64,000 nt of DNA from Nocardioides sp. CFH 31398. GTDB taxonomy: Bacteria; Actinomycetota; Actinomycetes; Propionibacteriales; Nocardioidaceae. Position 1 is the first letter of the stretch. Every line of letters begins with the position of its first letter. This document shows, piece by piece, positions 32,788 to 39,801 of the stretch. The notes below the pieces were generated by a model. The model was not told where the DNA came from. It saw only the letters and a program-made list of their open reading frames with translations, and made no database searches. Where the stretch lies: assembly GCF_022436705.1 (NCBI RefSeq), contig NZ_JAKUHT010000021.1, positions 1 through 64,000 on the forward strand, given 5' to 3'. The position numbers were made by a program, and so were the translations under genes.

Positions 32788-34337
32788 TGGAGACGTTGTC
32801 ACTGCTCGGGGGCGGGCTGCTCGACGCCCTCACCCCGATGAACCTCGCGTGGGCGATCATCGGCGTCCTGCTCGGCACCTTCGTCGGGGTCCTGCCCGGC
32901 GTCGGCCCCGCCATGGCGGTCGCGCTGCTGCTGCCCGTCACCTACGGCCTCGACGTCACCTCGGCGCTGATCATGTTCGCCGGCATCTACTACGGGGGCA
33001 TGTACGGCGGGTCGACGACGTCGATCCTGCTGAACACCCCGGGCGAGTCCGCGTCGGTGATGACGGCGCTCGAGGGCAACAAGATGGCCAAGGCCGGGCG
33101 CGCCGCCCAGGCGCTCGCCACCGCCGCCATCGGCTCGTTCGTCGCCGGCACGCTCGGCACCCTCGGCGTCATCTTCTTCGCGCCGCCGCTCGCCGAGTTC
33201 GCCGTCCAGATCGGCGCCCCGTCGTACTTCGCGATCATGCTGCTGTCGATGGTGCTGGTCAGCGCCGTCCTGGGCGCCTCGAAGCTCCGCGGCTTCCTCG
33301 GCCTGTTCATCGGCCTCGCGATCGGCCTGGTCGGCCTGGACGGCTCCACCGCCCAGCCCCGCGCCATGCTCGGCCTCAACCAGCTCGCCGAGGGCATCGA
33401 CATCGTCGTCGTCGCCGTGGGCCTGTTCGCCGTCGGCGAGGCCCTGTGGACCGCCGCGCACCTGCGTCGTCGTCCGCTGCAGGTCATCCCCGTCGGTCGC
33501 CCGTGGATGGGCAAGGAGGACTGGCGGCGCTCCTGGAAGCCGTGGCTGCGCGGCACCGCGCTGGGCTTCCCGTTCGGCGCCGTCCCCGCCGGTGGCGCCG
33601 AGACCCCGACGTTCCTGTCCTACGTCACCGAGCGGAAGCTCGCGAAGGGCGGCGCGGGGCGCGAGAAGTTCGGCGACGGCGCCATCGAGGGCGTCGCCGG
33701 CCCCGAGGCCGCGAACAACGCCTCCGCTGCGGGCACGCTGGTGCCGCTGCTGGCCCTCGGCCTGCCCGTCACCGCGACGTCCGCCGTCATGCTGGCCGCG
33801 ATCCAGGGCTACGGCATCACCCCCGGCCCGACCCTGATGACCGACCAGCCCGACCTGATCTGGGCGCTGCTCGCCAGCCTCCTGATCGGCAACGCGCTGC
33901 TCCTGGTGCTGAACCTGCCGCTGGCGCCGCTGTGGGCCAAGCTGCTCCGCATCCCCCGCCCGCAGCTGTACGCCGGCATCCTGTTCTTCGCCTCGCTCGG
34001 GGCGTACGCGTTCCGCCAGCAGCCGTTCGACGTGGCGCTGCTCGTCGTCTTCGGCGCGCTGGGCTACGCGATCCGCCGCTTCGGGATCCCGGTGCTGCCG
34101 CTGATCCTCGGCGTCATCCTCGGGCCCCTGATGGAGAGCAAGCTGCGCGAGGCGCTCGACCTCAGCTCCGGCGACCTGGGCGGGCTGTTCAACGAGCCCA
34201 TCGCCCTGATCGTCTACGCGATCATCGTGGTCGTCGTCGTCGCCCCGCTCGTCTGGTCGCGGGTCGCCCCGCGCACCGCCACCCCGTCGGCCGTCGTCGA
34301 GGACGCCGCGAAGGACCGCCAGGAGGTCGGATCATGA
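32787..34337 (+). CDS. tctA: Tripartite tricarboxylate transporter large membrane subunit TctA
   Basis: 516 residues, about 12 helices. Conserved TctA segments: [17 protein letters not shown] near 31-47, [20 protein letters not shown] near 68-87, and [20 protein letters not shown] near 197, plus the second-half [20 protein letters not shown] near 306 that repeats the substrate-site motif. It forms the translocation pathway for the organic acid, driven by an ion gradient. It overlaps the universal-stress-protein gene by 4 bases (ATGA), so this operon has four coupled genes. Confidence 0.95.
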   Translation: METLSLLGGGLLDALTPMNLAWAIIGVLLGTFVGVLPGVGPAMAVALLLPVTYGLDVTSALIMFAGIYYGGMYGGSTTSILLNTPGESASVMTALEGNKMAKAGRAAQALATAAIGSFVAGTLGTLGVIFFAPPLAEFAVQIGAPSYFAIMLLSMVLVSAVLGASKLRGFLGLFIGLAIGLVGLDGSTAQPRAMLGLNQLAEGIDIVVVAVGLFAVGEALWTAAHLRRRPLQVIPVGRPWMGKEDWRRSWKPWLRGTALGFPFGAVPAGGAETPTFLSYVTERKLAKGGAGREKFGDGAIEGVAGPEAANNASAAGTLVPLLALGLPVTATSAVMLAAIQGYGITPGPTLMTDQPDLIWALLASLLIGNALLLVLNLPLAPLWAKLLRIPRPQLYAGILFFASLGAYAFRQQPFDVALLVVFGALGYAIRRFGIPVLPLILGVILGPLMESKLREALDLSSGDLGGLFNEPIALIVYAIIVVVVVAPLVWSRVAPRTATPSAVVEDAAKDRQEVGS

Positions 34338-34723
34338 TCGTCGTCGCCTACACCCCGGACGTGTACGGCGAGGCCGCCCTCGCCCACGCCGTCACCGAGG
34401 CCCGGCTGCGCCGGCTCGGCGTCGTCGTCGTCAACGCCACCCGCGGCGACGCGTTCGTCGACGAGCGGTTCGCCTCCACCGAGCGGCTCGCCGAGCTCGA
34501 CCGCGGGCTCGCGGAGCACGGCCTCACCCACGAGGTGCGACAGCCGGTCGGCGTCGAACCCTCCGAGGCCGTCATCGACGTGGTGAAGGAGGTCGGGGGC
34601 ACGCTCGTGGTCGTCGGCCTCCGCCACCGCAGCCCGGTCGGCAAGGTGCTCATGGGCAGCGTCGCCCAGCGCATCCTGCTCGACGCCCCCTGCCCCGTGC
34701 TGGCGGTGAAGCCTGCGGGCTGA
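34334..34723 (+). CDS. Universal stress protein (UspA family) coupled to tctCBA
   Basis: 129 residues, a single Usp domain. The C-terminal nucleotide loop [20 protein letters not shown] fits the ATP-binding GxxG-9x-G(S) pattern, followed by [13 protein letters not shown] typical of the last strand. ATG 34334 overlaps tctA by 4 bases, implying stoichiometric synthesis with the transporter. Such Usp proteins may sense ATP or couple transport to energy state; the exact role is unknown. It is followed by a long hairpin. Confidence 0.9.
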   Translation: MIVVAYTPDVYGEAALAHAVTEARLRRLGVVVVNATRGDAFVDERFASTERLAELDRGLAEHGLTHEVRQPVGVEPSEAVIDVVKEVGGTLVVVGLRHRSPVGKVLMGSVAQRILLDAPCPVLAVKPAG

Positions 34724-34745
34724 GCCGACCCGGTGCCCGCGTGAC

Positions 34746-34799
34746 CACGGATCGCGTGGGATCGGCGCTCAGATCGAGCACCGATCCCATGCGATCGTG
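34746..34799. terminator. Long hairpin between the convergent usp and dapC genes
   Basis: Arms of about 24 bases (CACGGATCGCGTGGGATCGG... at 34746-34770 and its complement ending ...GATCCCATGCGATCGTG at 34776-34799) flank the loop AGATC with few mismatches. It begins 22 bases after the usp stop and ends 2 bases from the dapC stop, so it can end both transcripts. The GATC-rich arms are unusually long for a terminator and could be a dispersed element. Confidence 0.65.
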
Positions 34800-34801
34800 C
34801 G

Positions 34802-35908
34802 TCAGGCCAGGCGGTGGGCCGCGGCGGCGATGCGCTCGTCGGTCGCGGTGACCGCGATGCGCACGTGCTGGGCGCCAGCGTCACCGTAGAAGGCGCCGGG
34901 GGCCGCGAGGATGCCGCGCTCGGAGAGCCACGTCATCGTGTCCCAGCAGGACTCGTCGCGGGTGCTCCACAGGTAGAGCGCAGCCTCGGAGTGGTCGATG
35001 CGGAAGCCCGCGCCCTCGAGCGCGCGCCACATCGTGGCGCGGCGGGCGGCGTACCGCTTGCGCTGCTCCTCCACGTGGGCGTCGTCGTCCAGGGCCGCGA
35101 CCATCGCGGTCTGCTGAGGGCCGGGCATCATCAGCCCGAGGTTCTTGCGGACCTCGAGCACCTCACCGACGACGGCCGGGTCGCCGGCGTAGAACGCGCA
35201 GCGGTAGCCCGCGAGGTTCGACCGCTTCGACAGCGAGTGGACCGCGAGCAGGCCGTCGTGGCTGTCGCCGCAGACGTCGGGGTGCAGGACCGAGAACGGG
35301 CCCTGCTCCGCCGCCGGGTCGTGCCACGAGCACTCGACGTAGCACTCGTCGGAGACGAGCAGGACGCCGGAGTCACGGGCCCAGGTGACGAGCTCGCGCA
35401 GCCTCGCCGGGCTCGTGACGCGGCCCGACGGGTTGGACGGCGAGTTGATCCACACCAGGGCCGGCGTGCGGTCGAGCGTCTCCGGCTCGTCGCTGGCGAC
35501 GATGTCGGCGCCGACGAGCCTCGCCCCCACCTCGTACGACGGGTAGGCCAGCGACGGCTGGACGACCAGGTCGCCCGGCCCGAGACCGAGGTGGACGCCG
35601 AGCGCGCTGATGGCCTCCTTCGACCCGAGCAGCGGCAGCACGGAGGCGTCGGTGGCCCCGACGACGCCGCAGCGCCGCGACAGCCAGTCGAGGATCGCGC
35701 GCCGCGTCTCCGGGCGGCCCGCCGTGGCGGGGTAGCCCGGCGAGTCCGCGCCGTGCGCCAGCGCGTCCATGACGACGGTGGGCGTCGGGTCGACCGGCGT
35801 GCCGATCGAGAGGTCGACGATCCCGTCGGGGTGCGCGCGGGCGCGCTCGCCGTACCCGGCGATCCGGTCCCAGGGGAACTCGGGCAGCCGGGACGAGACG
35901 GTCAGCAC
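34802..35908 (-). CDS. dapC: Succinyldiaminopimelate transaminase
   Basis: 368 residues from GTG 35908. Class I/II aminotransferase: NSPSNPSGRVTSPA near 185-198 positions PLP, and the Schiff-base Lys is in VHSLSKRSNLAGYR near 227. It converts N-succinyl-2-amino-6-ketopimelate to N-succinyl-LL-DAP. Adjacency to the ferredoxin gene (25 bases) is the conserved fdxC-dapC order of actinobacteria. The reading frame continues upstream into fdxC without family similarity, so 35908 is taken as start although no clear Shine-Dalgarno is seen. Confidence 0.93.
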   Translation of the reverse strand: MLTVSSRLPEFPWDRIAGYGERARAHPDGIVDLSIGTPVDPTPTVVMDALAHGADSPGYPATAGRPETRRAILDWLSRRCGVVGATDASVLPLLGSKEAISALGVHLGLGPGDLVVQPSLAYPSYEVGARLVGADIVASDEPETLDRTPALVWINSPSNPSGRVTSPARLRELVTWARDSGVLLVSDECYVECSWHDPAAEQGPFSVLHPDVCGDSHDGLLAVHSLSKRSNLAGYRCAFYAGDPAVVGEVLEVRKNLGLMMPGPQQTAMVAALDDDAHVEEQRKRYAARRATMWRALEGAGFRIDHSEAALYLWSTRDESCWDTMTWLSERGILAAPGAFYGDAGAQHVRIAVTATDERIAAAAHRLA

Positions 35909-35933
35909 GGGGCTGCCACCGGTGACCCGCAGG

Positions 35934-36260
35934 TCACTCGTCGTGCTCCTGCGGGGGCAGCGCGGCGACGAGCGGGTGGTCGTGGTCGATCTCGCCCATC
36001 TTGGCGGCACCGCCCGGCGAGCCCAGGTCGTCGAAGAACTTCACGTTCGCGTCGTAGAAGTCCTTCCACTGCTCCGGGGTGTCGTCCTCGTAGAAGATCG
36101 CCTCCACGGGGCACACCGGCTCGCAGGCGCCGCAGTCGACGCACTCGTCCGGGTGGATGTAGAGCATCCGCTTGCCCTCGTAGATGCAGTCCACGGGGCA
36201 CTCGTCGACGCACGCGCGGTCCTTGAGGTCGACGCACGGCTGCGCGATGACGTAGGTCAC
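35934..36260 (-). CDS. fdxC: Seven-iron ferredoxin (3Fe-4S/4Fe-4S), FdxC type
   Basis: 108 residues from GTG 36260 with AGGAGG well placed. Eight Cys in the first 50 residues: 9, 17, 21, 25, then CVDCGACEPVC at 40, 43, 46, 50. The CxxxxxxxC spacing in the first set (no CxxC pair) plus the classical second set is the 7Fe pattern. The long acidic C-terminal tail, with FYDANVKFFDDLG, is usual in actinobacteria. It carries electrons to P450s or other oxidoreductases. Its promoter region overlaps that of the divergent GNAT gene. Confidence 0.94.
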   Translation of the reverse strand: MTYVIAQPCVDLKDRACVDECPVDCIYEGKRMLYIHPDECVDCGACEPVCPVEAIFYEDDTPEQWKDFYDANVKFFDDLGSPGGAAKMGEIDHDHPLVAALPPQEHDE

Positions 36261-36317
36261 CAGATCCTCCTGAGGCGTTGTGGGCGGTCGACCCGTGAGC
36301 GGTCGACGGCAGGTCCC

Positions 36318-36333
36318 AGCCTAGTATCCCGAC
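36318..36333. promoter_or_regulatory. Overlapping divergent -10 region (fdxC and GNAT genes)
   Basis: CCTAGTATCCC carries TAGTAT (36322-36327) 6 bases before the GTG of the GNAT gene, indicating a leaderless transcript on the plus strand. The opposite strand of the same bases reads GGGATACTAGG, giving GATACT for fdxC, which has a leader of about 60 bases with a good Shine-Dalgarno. Confidence 0.5.
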
Positions 36334-37212
36334 GTGCTGGGACCACACGTGGTGGGTTCGCGGATCGTGGTCCGCCACCTCCTGCCCGGTCGCACCGGCC
36401 CGTCGGGCGGTCCCGCGATGAGCGACGTCCTCGGCACCTGCGAGGAGTGGACCGACGACGACCTGGCCGTGCGCCGCGAGGACGGCACCCTCACCCGGGT
36501 CCCCCACGACCTGGTCGTGACCGGCAAGCCGGTGCCGCCGCGGTCCTCGGTGCTGGTGCGGGTGCCCGCCGCCCGGCTGCACCGCGCGGGTCTGGCGATG
36601 TGGGCCGGGCTCGAGACCGAGCCGCTGGGCGACTGGCTGCTGCGGTCGGCGCCGGACGAGCCGGCGCGTCGTGCGAACTCGACGCTCGCGATCGGCGACC
36701 CGGGGCTGCCGGACGCCGAGGCGCACGCCGCCGTCGTCGACTTCCACCGCGCCCGCGGCGGCGTCCCGCTCGTCGCCGTCGAGGTCGGGTCGCCCGCGCA
36801 CGCCGGGTTCGAGGCCGCCGGCTGGGTGCGCCACCGCGACGGCGAGGACGACAGCATCGTCATGGTGGCCTCGATCGCCCTCGCCCGGCGCTCCCTGCCG
36901 GCCGAGCCCGACGACGCCGAGGAGACCGACGACGACCCCCGGGTCGCGGTGTCGGTGCCCGGGGCCCGCGGCCGCGCGGCGTACGACGGGGACTGGCTGG
37001 GGCTCTACAGCATCGAGACCGACCCCGAGCACCGTCGGCAGGGCCTCGCCCAGCGGGTGATCTCCGGGTTGCTGGGCTGGGGCGCCGAGCACGGCGCGCG
37101 GTCGGCGTACCTGCAGACCCACGCCTCCAACGAGCCTGCGGTGGCGCTCTACGAGCGGCTCGGCTTCGTCGTCCACCACGCCTACCGCTACCTGGTGCCC
37201 CCCACCCCCTGA
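36334..37212 (+). CDS. GNAT family N-acetyltransferase with extra N-terminal domain
   Basis: 292 residues from GTG 36334, probably leaderless. Residues 1-75 form a small domain (IVVRHLLPG, SDVLGTCEEWTDDDLAVRRE, TRVPHDLVVTGKPVP) common in actinobacterial GNATs. The acetyl-CoA site is YSIETDPEHRRQGLAQRVIS near 229-248 (R/QxxGxA) and the C-terminal ASNEPAVALYERLGFVVHHAYRY motif is typical. Substrate unknown; location beside fdxC-dapC is common in the phylum. A palindromic repeat and a T-box leader follow. Confidence 0.87.
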   Translation: MLGPHVVGSRIVVRHLLPGRTGPSGGPAMSDVLGTCEEWTDDDLAVRREDGTLTRVPHDLVVTGKPVPPRSSVLVRVPAARLHRAGLAMWAGLETEPLGDWLLRSAPDEPARRANSTLAIGDPGLPDAEAHAAVVDFHRARGGVPLVAVEVGSPAHAGFEAAGWVRHRDGEDDSIVMVASIALARRSLPAEPDDAEETDDDPRVAVSVPGARGRAAYDGDWLGLYSIETDPEHRRQGLAQRVISGLLGWGAEHGARSAYLQTHASNEPAVALYERLGFVVHHAYRYLVPPTP

Positions 37213-37275
37213 GGTGGTCGAGCCCTCGCCGCTGGTCGAGGTGCGAGCGCAGCGCGCCTCGAGACCCGGGGAGAG
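37213..37275. repeat. GGTCGAG-type palindromic element after the GNAT gene
   Basis: Contains GAGGTGGTCGAGCC, then GGTCGAGGTGCG and CGCGCCTCGAGACC as imperfect inverted arms. The CTGGTCGAGGTGCGAGCGCA and GCGCGCCTCGAGACC wording resembles the dispersed intergenic palindromes of Nocardioides and related genera. It may also stop transcription of the GNAT gene. Confidence 0.5.
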
Positions 37276-37299
37276 GAAAACCCGTTGCACCTCCGCCTC

Positions 37300-37497
37300 C
37301 GCCGGCCGCACCCTCGTCTCGGCGGCACGGGGCGTGACGCACCCCCTGCGACCCGGCAGAGCCGTGCCGCCCGCGCGTCCGGCGTACCGACGAGAGGCCG
37401 GCGCGTCACGACTGGATGCCGGCGAAGGTGTGGTGGCACCGCGACCTGGCCCCCGCCCACACCTCCAGGGCTCCCCCACGAGCCGGAGGTGATCCGC
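37300..37497 (+). promoter_or_regulatory. Predicted translational T-box leader upstream of the AspRS gene
   Basis: GTGGTGGCACCGCG (37430-37443) matches the T-box consensus at 12 of 14 positions and contains the tRNA-end-pairing UGGC. GGTGTGG (37427-37433) pairs perfectly with CCACACC (37457-37463) to form an antisequestor-like stem around it. The last bases of that 3' arm, with the next three (ACCTCC 37461-37466), can instead pair with GGAGGT of the Shine-Dalgarno (37485-37490). A stem I candidate has a perfect 10-bp helix (37321-37330 with 37362-37371) whose loop offers the Asp codon GAC at 37336-37338. GCCGGC...GCCGGC near 37398-37423 could be stem III. Confidence 0.7.
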
Positions 37498-38799
37498 ATG
37501 TCCACCCAGTCCCCACCCGTCCTGACCAGGACCCTGTGCGCCGCGCTCCCCGGGACCCCACCGGGGTCCGAGGTGCTGCTGCGCGGCTGGGTCCACCGAC
37601 GCCGCGAGCTGGCGAGCGTCGCGTTCCTCGTCGTCCGTGACCGCAGCGGGCTGGCGCAGGTCGTCGTCCACGAGGACAGGGAGCGCCTCGCCGCCCTGCC
37701 GGAGGAGACGACCGTCGAGGTCCGCGGGACCCTCGTCGAGAACACCTCGGCCCCCGGCGGGGTCGAGGTCGTCGAGCCGAGGCTGACGCCGCTGACCGAG
37801 CCGGCGGCCACCCCGCCGGTCGAGCTGTGGCGTCCGTCGCTGGACGCCGGTCTCGCCACGGTGCTCGACCACGCCGCGGTGACCTGGCGCCACCCGGCGC
37901 GTCGCCGAGGCTGGGACGTCGCGGCGGCGTCGCTGCGCGGCTTCCGCTCCGCGCTGGCCCTGCTCGGCTTCACCGAGGTCTGCACGCCCAAGCTCGTCGG
38001 CGGGGCCACCGAGACCGGCGCGACCGTCTTCGAGGTCGACTACTTCGGCCGGACGGCCTACCTCGCGCAGAGCCCGCAGCTGCACAAGCAGCAGCTCGTC
38101 GGGGTCTTCGAGCGGGTCTACGAGGTCGGGCCGGTGTTCCGCGCCGAGCCGCACGACACCGCGCGTCACCTGGCGCAGTACACCTCGCTCGACGTCGAGC
38201 TGGGGTTCATCGAGGACCACCACGACGTCCTCGCCGTGCTGCGGGAGGCCCTCGCGGGGATGGTGGCGGCGGTGGCCGAGGCGGTCCCGGACCTCGCCCT
38301 GCCGGAGGTGCCCGCCGAGGTCCCCGTCGTCGGGTTCGCCGAGGCGCTCGAGATCGCGGGGGCGCCCGCCGACGAGCCGGACCTCTCCCCCGCCCACGAG
38401 CGGGCGGTCGGCGCGTGGGCGCTGGCGGAGCACGGCTCCGACCTGGTCGCCGTGGAGGGCTACCCCCTCGCCGCGCGGCCGTTCTACACGCACCCCTGGA
38501 CCGGCCCGGAGCGCCCGGGCGCGCCGGGCACGAACGGGTTCGACGTGTTGTTCCGCGGCGTCGAGCTCGTCACGGGCGGGCAGCGTCTGCACACCCCCTC
38601 GGCGTACGCCGCGGCGATGGCCGAGCGCGGCATCGACCCCGCGCCGTACGCCGACCACCTGGCGGTGTTCGACCACGGCATGCCGCCGCACGGTGGCTTC
38701 GCGATCGGGCTCGAGCGGTGGGTGTCACGACTGGTGGGGGCGACGAACGTCCGGGAGGTCACGCTCTTCCCGCGCGACCTCCACCGCCTGTCGCCGTAG
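37498..38799 (+). CDS. Archaeal/eukaryal-type aspartate--tRNA ligase (AspS2, possibly non-discriminating Asp/Asn)
   Basis: 433 residues from ATG 37498 with GGAGGTGATC before it. Anticodon-binding OB domain about 18-105 (VLLRGWVHRRRELASVAFLVVRD), then a class II core: motif 2 VFRAEPHDTARHLAQYTSLD near 213-232 and motif 3 HGGFAIGLERWV near 397. The bacterial GAD insertion is missing and length is about 430, so it is the archaeal type rather than the 590-residue bacterial AspRS. A second AspRS gene elsewhere is likely. The T-box-like leader suggests expression is tied to uncharged tRNA-Asp or -Asn. A resistance copy is another possibility. Confidence 0.87.
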   Translation: MSTQSPPVLTRTLCAALPGTPPGSEVLLRGWVHRRRELASVAFLVVRDRSGLAQVVVHEDRERLAALPEETTVEVRGTLVENTSAPGGVEVVEPRLTPLTEPAATPPVELWRPSLDAGLATVLDHAAVTWRHPARRRGWDVAAASLRGFRSALALLGFTEVCTPKLVGGATETGATVFEVDYFGRTAYLAQSPQLHKQQLVGVFERVYEVGPVFRAEPHDTARHLAQYTSLDVELGFIEDHHDVLAVLREALAGMVAAVAEAVPDLALPEVPAEVPVVGFAEALEIAGAPADEPDLSPAHERAVGAWALAEHGSDLVAVEGYPLAARPFYTHPWTGPERPGAPGTNGFDVLFRGVELVTGGQRLHTPSAYAAAMAERGIDPAPYADHLAVFDHGMPPHGGFAIGLERWVSRLVGATNVREVTLFPRDLHRLSP

Positions 38800-38812
38800 G
38801 CACCTCACCGCA

Positions 38813-38885
38813 GTCTCGACGACGCGCGCTCGCTCACGGGCTGCTCGACCACCGTCCTGGCCCAGCGGCTCCGCGTCGTCGAGAC
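38813..38885. repeat. Long palindromic element with perfect 14-bp arms
   Basis: GTCTCGACGACGCG (38813-38826) and CGCGTCGTCGAGAC (38872-38885) are exact complements separated by 45 bases containing GCTGCTCGACCACCG. It fills most of the gap between the AspRS gene and the convergent lipase gene. It matches the style of the dispersed GTCTCGA...TCGAGAC palindromes of Nocardioides-like genomes and may act as a bidirectional terminator. Confidence 0.6.
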
Positions 38886-38892
38886 CGGAGGG

Positions 38893-39756
38893 TCAGGGCA
38901 GGCAGACCGTCGGGCTGTAGCCCGACGCGCGGGCGGGGCCGGGGCGCGAGAGCGCGTCGAGGGTGATGGCGATCGCCGTGCGGTTGGCCGGGATGAAGAC
39001 GTGGTCGGCGAGGTTGCCCGGGCAGACGTCCTGGAGGCGGACGTTGGTGACGTTGTCGGCCGGGGTCAGGTAGCCGTTCGTGTGGGGCACGACCACCGTG
39101 TCGTAGCGGGTCACGACGTTGGTGTAGCTGACGTCGCCCGGGGAGTCGTCGGGGGTGTTGAGGTCGCGCAGGAACGCCGAGCCCGCCCCCTGCTGGGCGC
39201 AGGCCGGGCAGCCGATCGCGCCGGCCGGGGCCAGCAGCTCGGCGCGGAAGGTGCCGTAGTTGCTGGGCGCCAGACCGACGAGGTCGTCGACCTTGCCGAG
39301 CCCGCCGAGGTTCTTCAGGTAGTAGCGGGGCATCATCCCGCCCTGCGAGTGCCCGACGAGCGACACCTGCGCCGCCCCGGTCGAGGCGAGCACACGGTCG
39401 ACGAAGGCCGCGAGGGTCCGGGCCGAGTCCTCGATCCGCTGGGTCCCGCGCAGGCCGTAGTCGACGGAGTAGACGCAGTAGCCGGCCGCCTTGACGCGTG
39501 CCGAGATCCGGTCGAGCGGCGTCCGGGAGTCCGCGAACGTGCCGTGCACCAGCACGACGGGCGTCGGCCGCGCCTCCGTCGGGCGGCACGACCAGTCGTT
39601 GGCGCCGACCGGGCTGCCGAACGGGTGCGAGAGCTCCTCGACGGTCGACGCCCGCGCCGTCCCGGCGGACGACGGGCTCACCAGGGCGAGCAGCAGCCCG
39701 CCCAGGAGAGCGACGAGCAGGGCGGCGCGACGGATCCCGAGAGTGACCACCGCCAC
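38893..39756 (-). CDS. Secreted lipase/esterase (lipase class 2, EstA-like)
   Basis: 287 residues from GTG 39756 (GTG 39750 is an alternative). Signal peptide about 1-32 (AALLVALLGGLLLALVSPSSA). Oxyanion strand VVLVHGTFAD near 68, nucleophile GHSQGG near 132 preceded by AQVSLV, and a C-terminal half with Cys pairs (IGCPAC, DVCPGN) probably forming disulphides. Family members hydrolyse triacylglycerols or other esters outside the cell. The downstream gene is separated by a long palindrome. A 17-base GTGACACC palindrome lies just upstream of the start. Confidence 0.85.
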   Translation of the reverse strand: MAVVTLGIRRAALLVALLGGLLLALVSPSSAGTARASTVEELSHPFGSPVGANDWSCRPTEARPTPVVLVHGTFADSRTPLDRISARVKAAGYCVYSVDYGLRGTQRIEDSARTLAAFVDRVLASTGAAQVSLVGHSQGGMMPRYYLKNLGGLGKVDDLVGLAPSNYGTFRAELLAPAGAIGCPACAQQGAGSAFLRDLNTPDDSPGDVSYTNVVTRYDTVVVPHTNGYLTPADNVTNVRLQDVCPGNLADHVFIPANRTAIAITLDALSRPGPARASGYSPTVCLP

Positions 39757-39769
39757 AGGGTAACCGGCT

Positions 39770-39786
39770 GTGACACCAGGTGTCAC
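39770..39786. promoter_or_regulatory. Perfect 17-bp palindrome upstream of the lipase gene
   Basis: GTGACACCAGGTGTCAC is a perfect palindrome around a central A, 14 bases upstream of the lipase start and 16 bases from the VanW stop. The half-site GTGACACC is the same as in the repeat array before the MFS transporter at 22.8 kb. It looks like an operator for a dimeric regulator. Confidence 0.55.
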
Positions 39787-39801
39787 GACTCGGCCGCCGA
39801 C

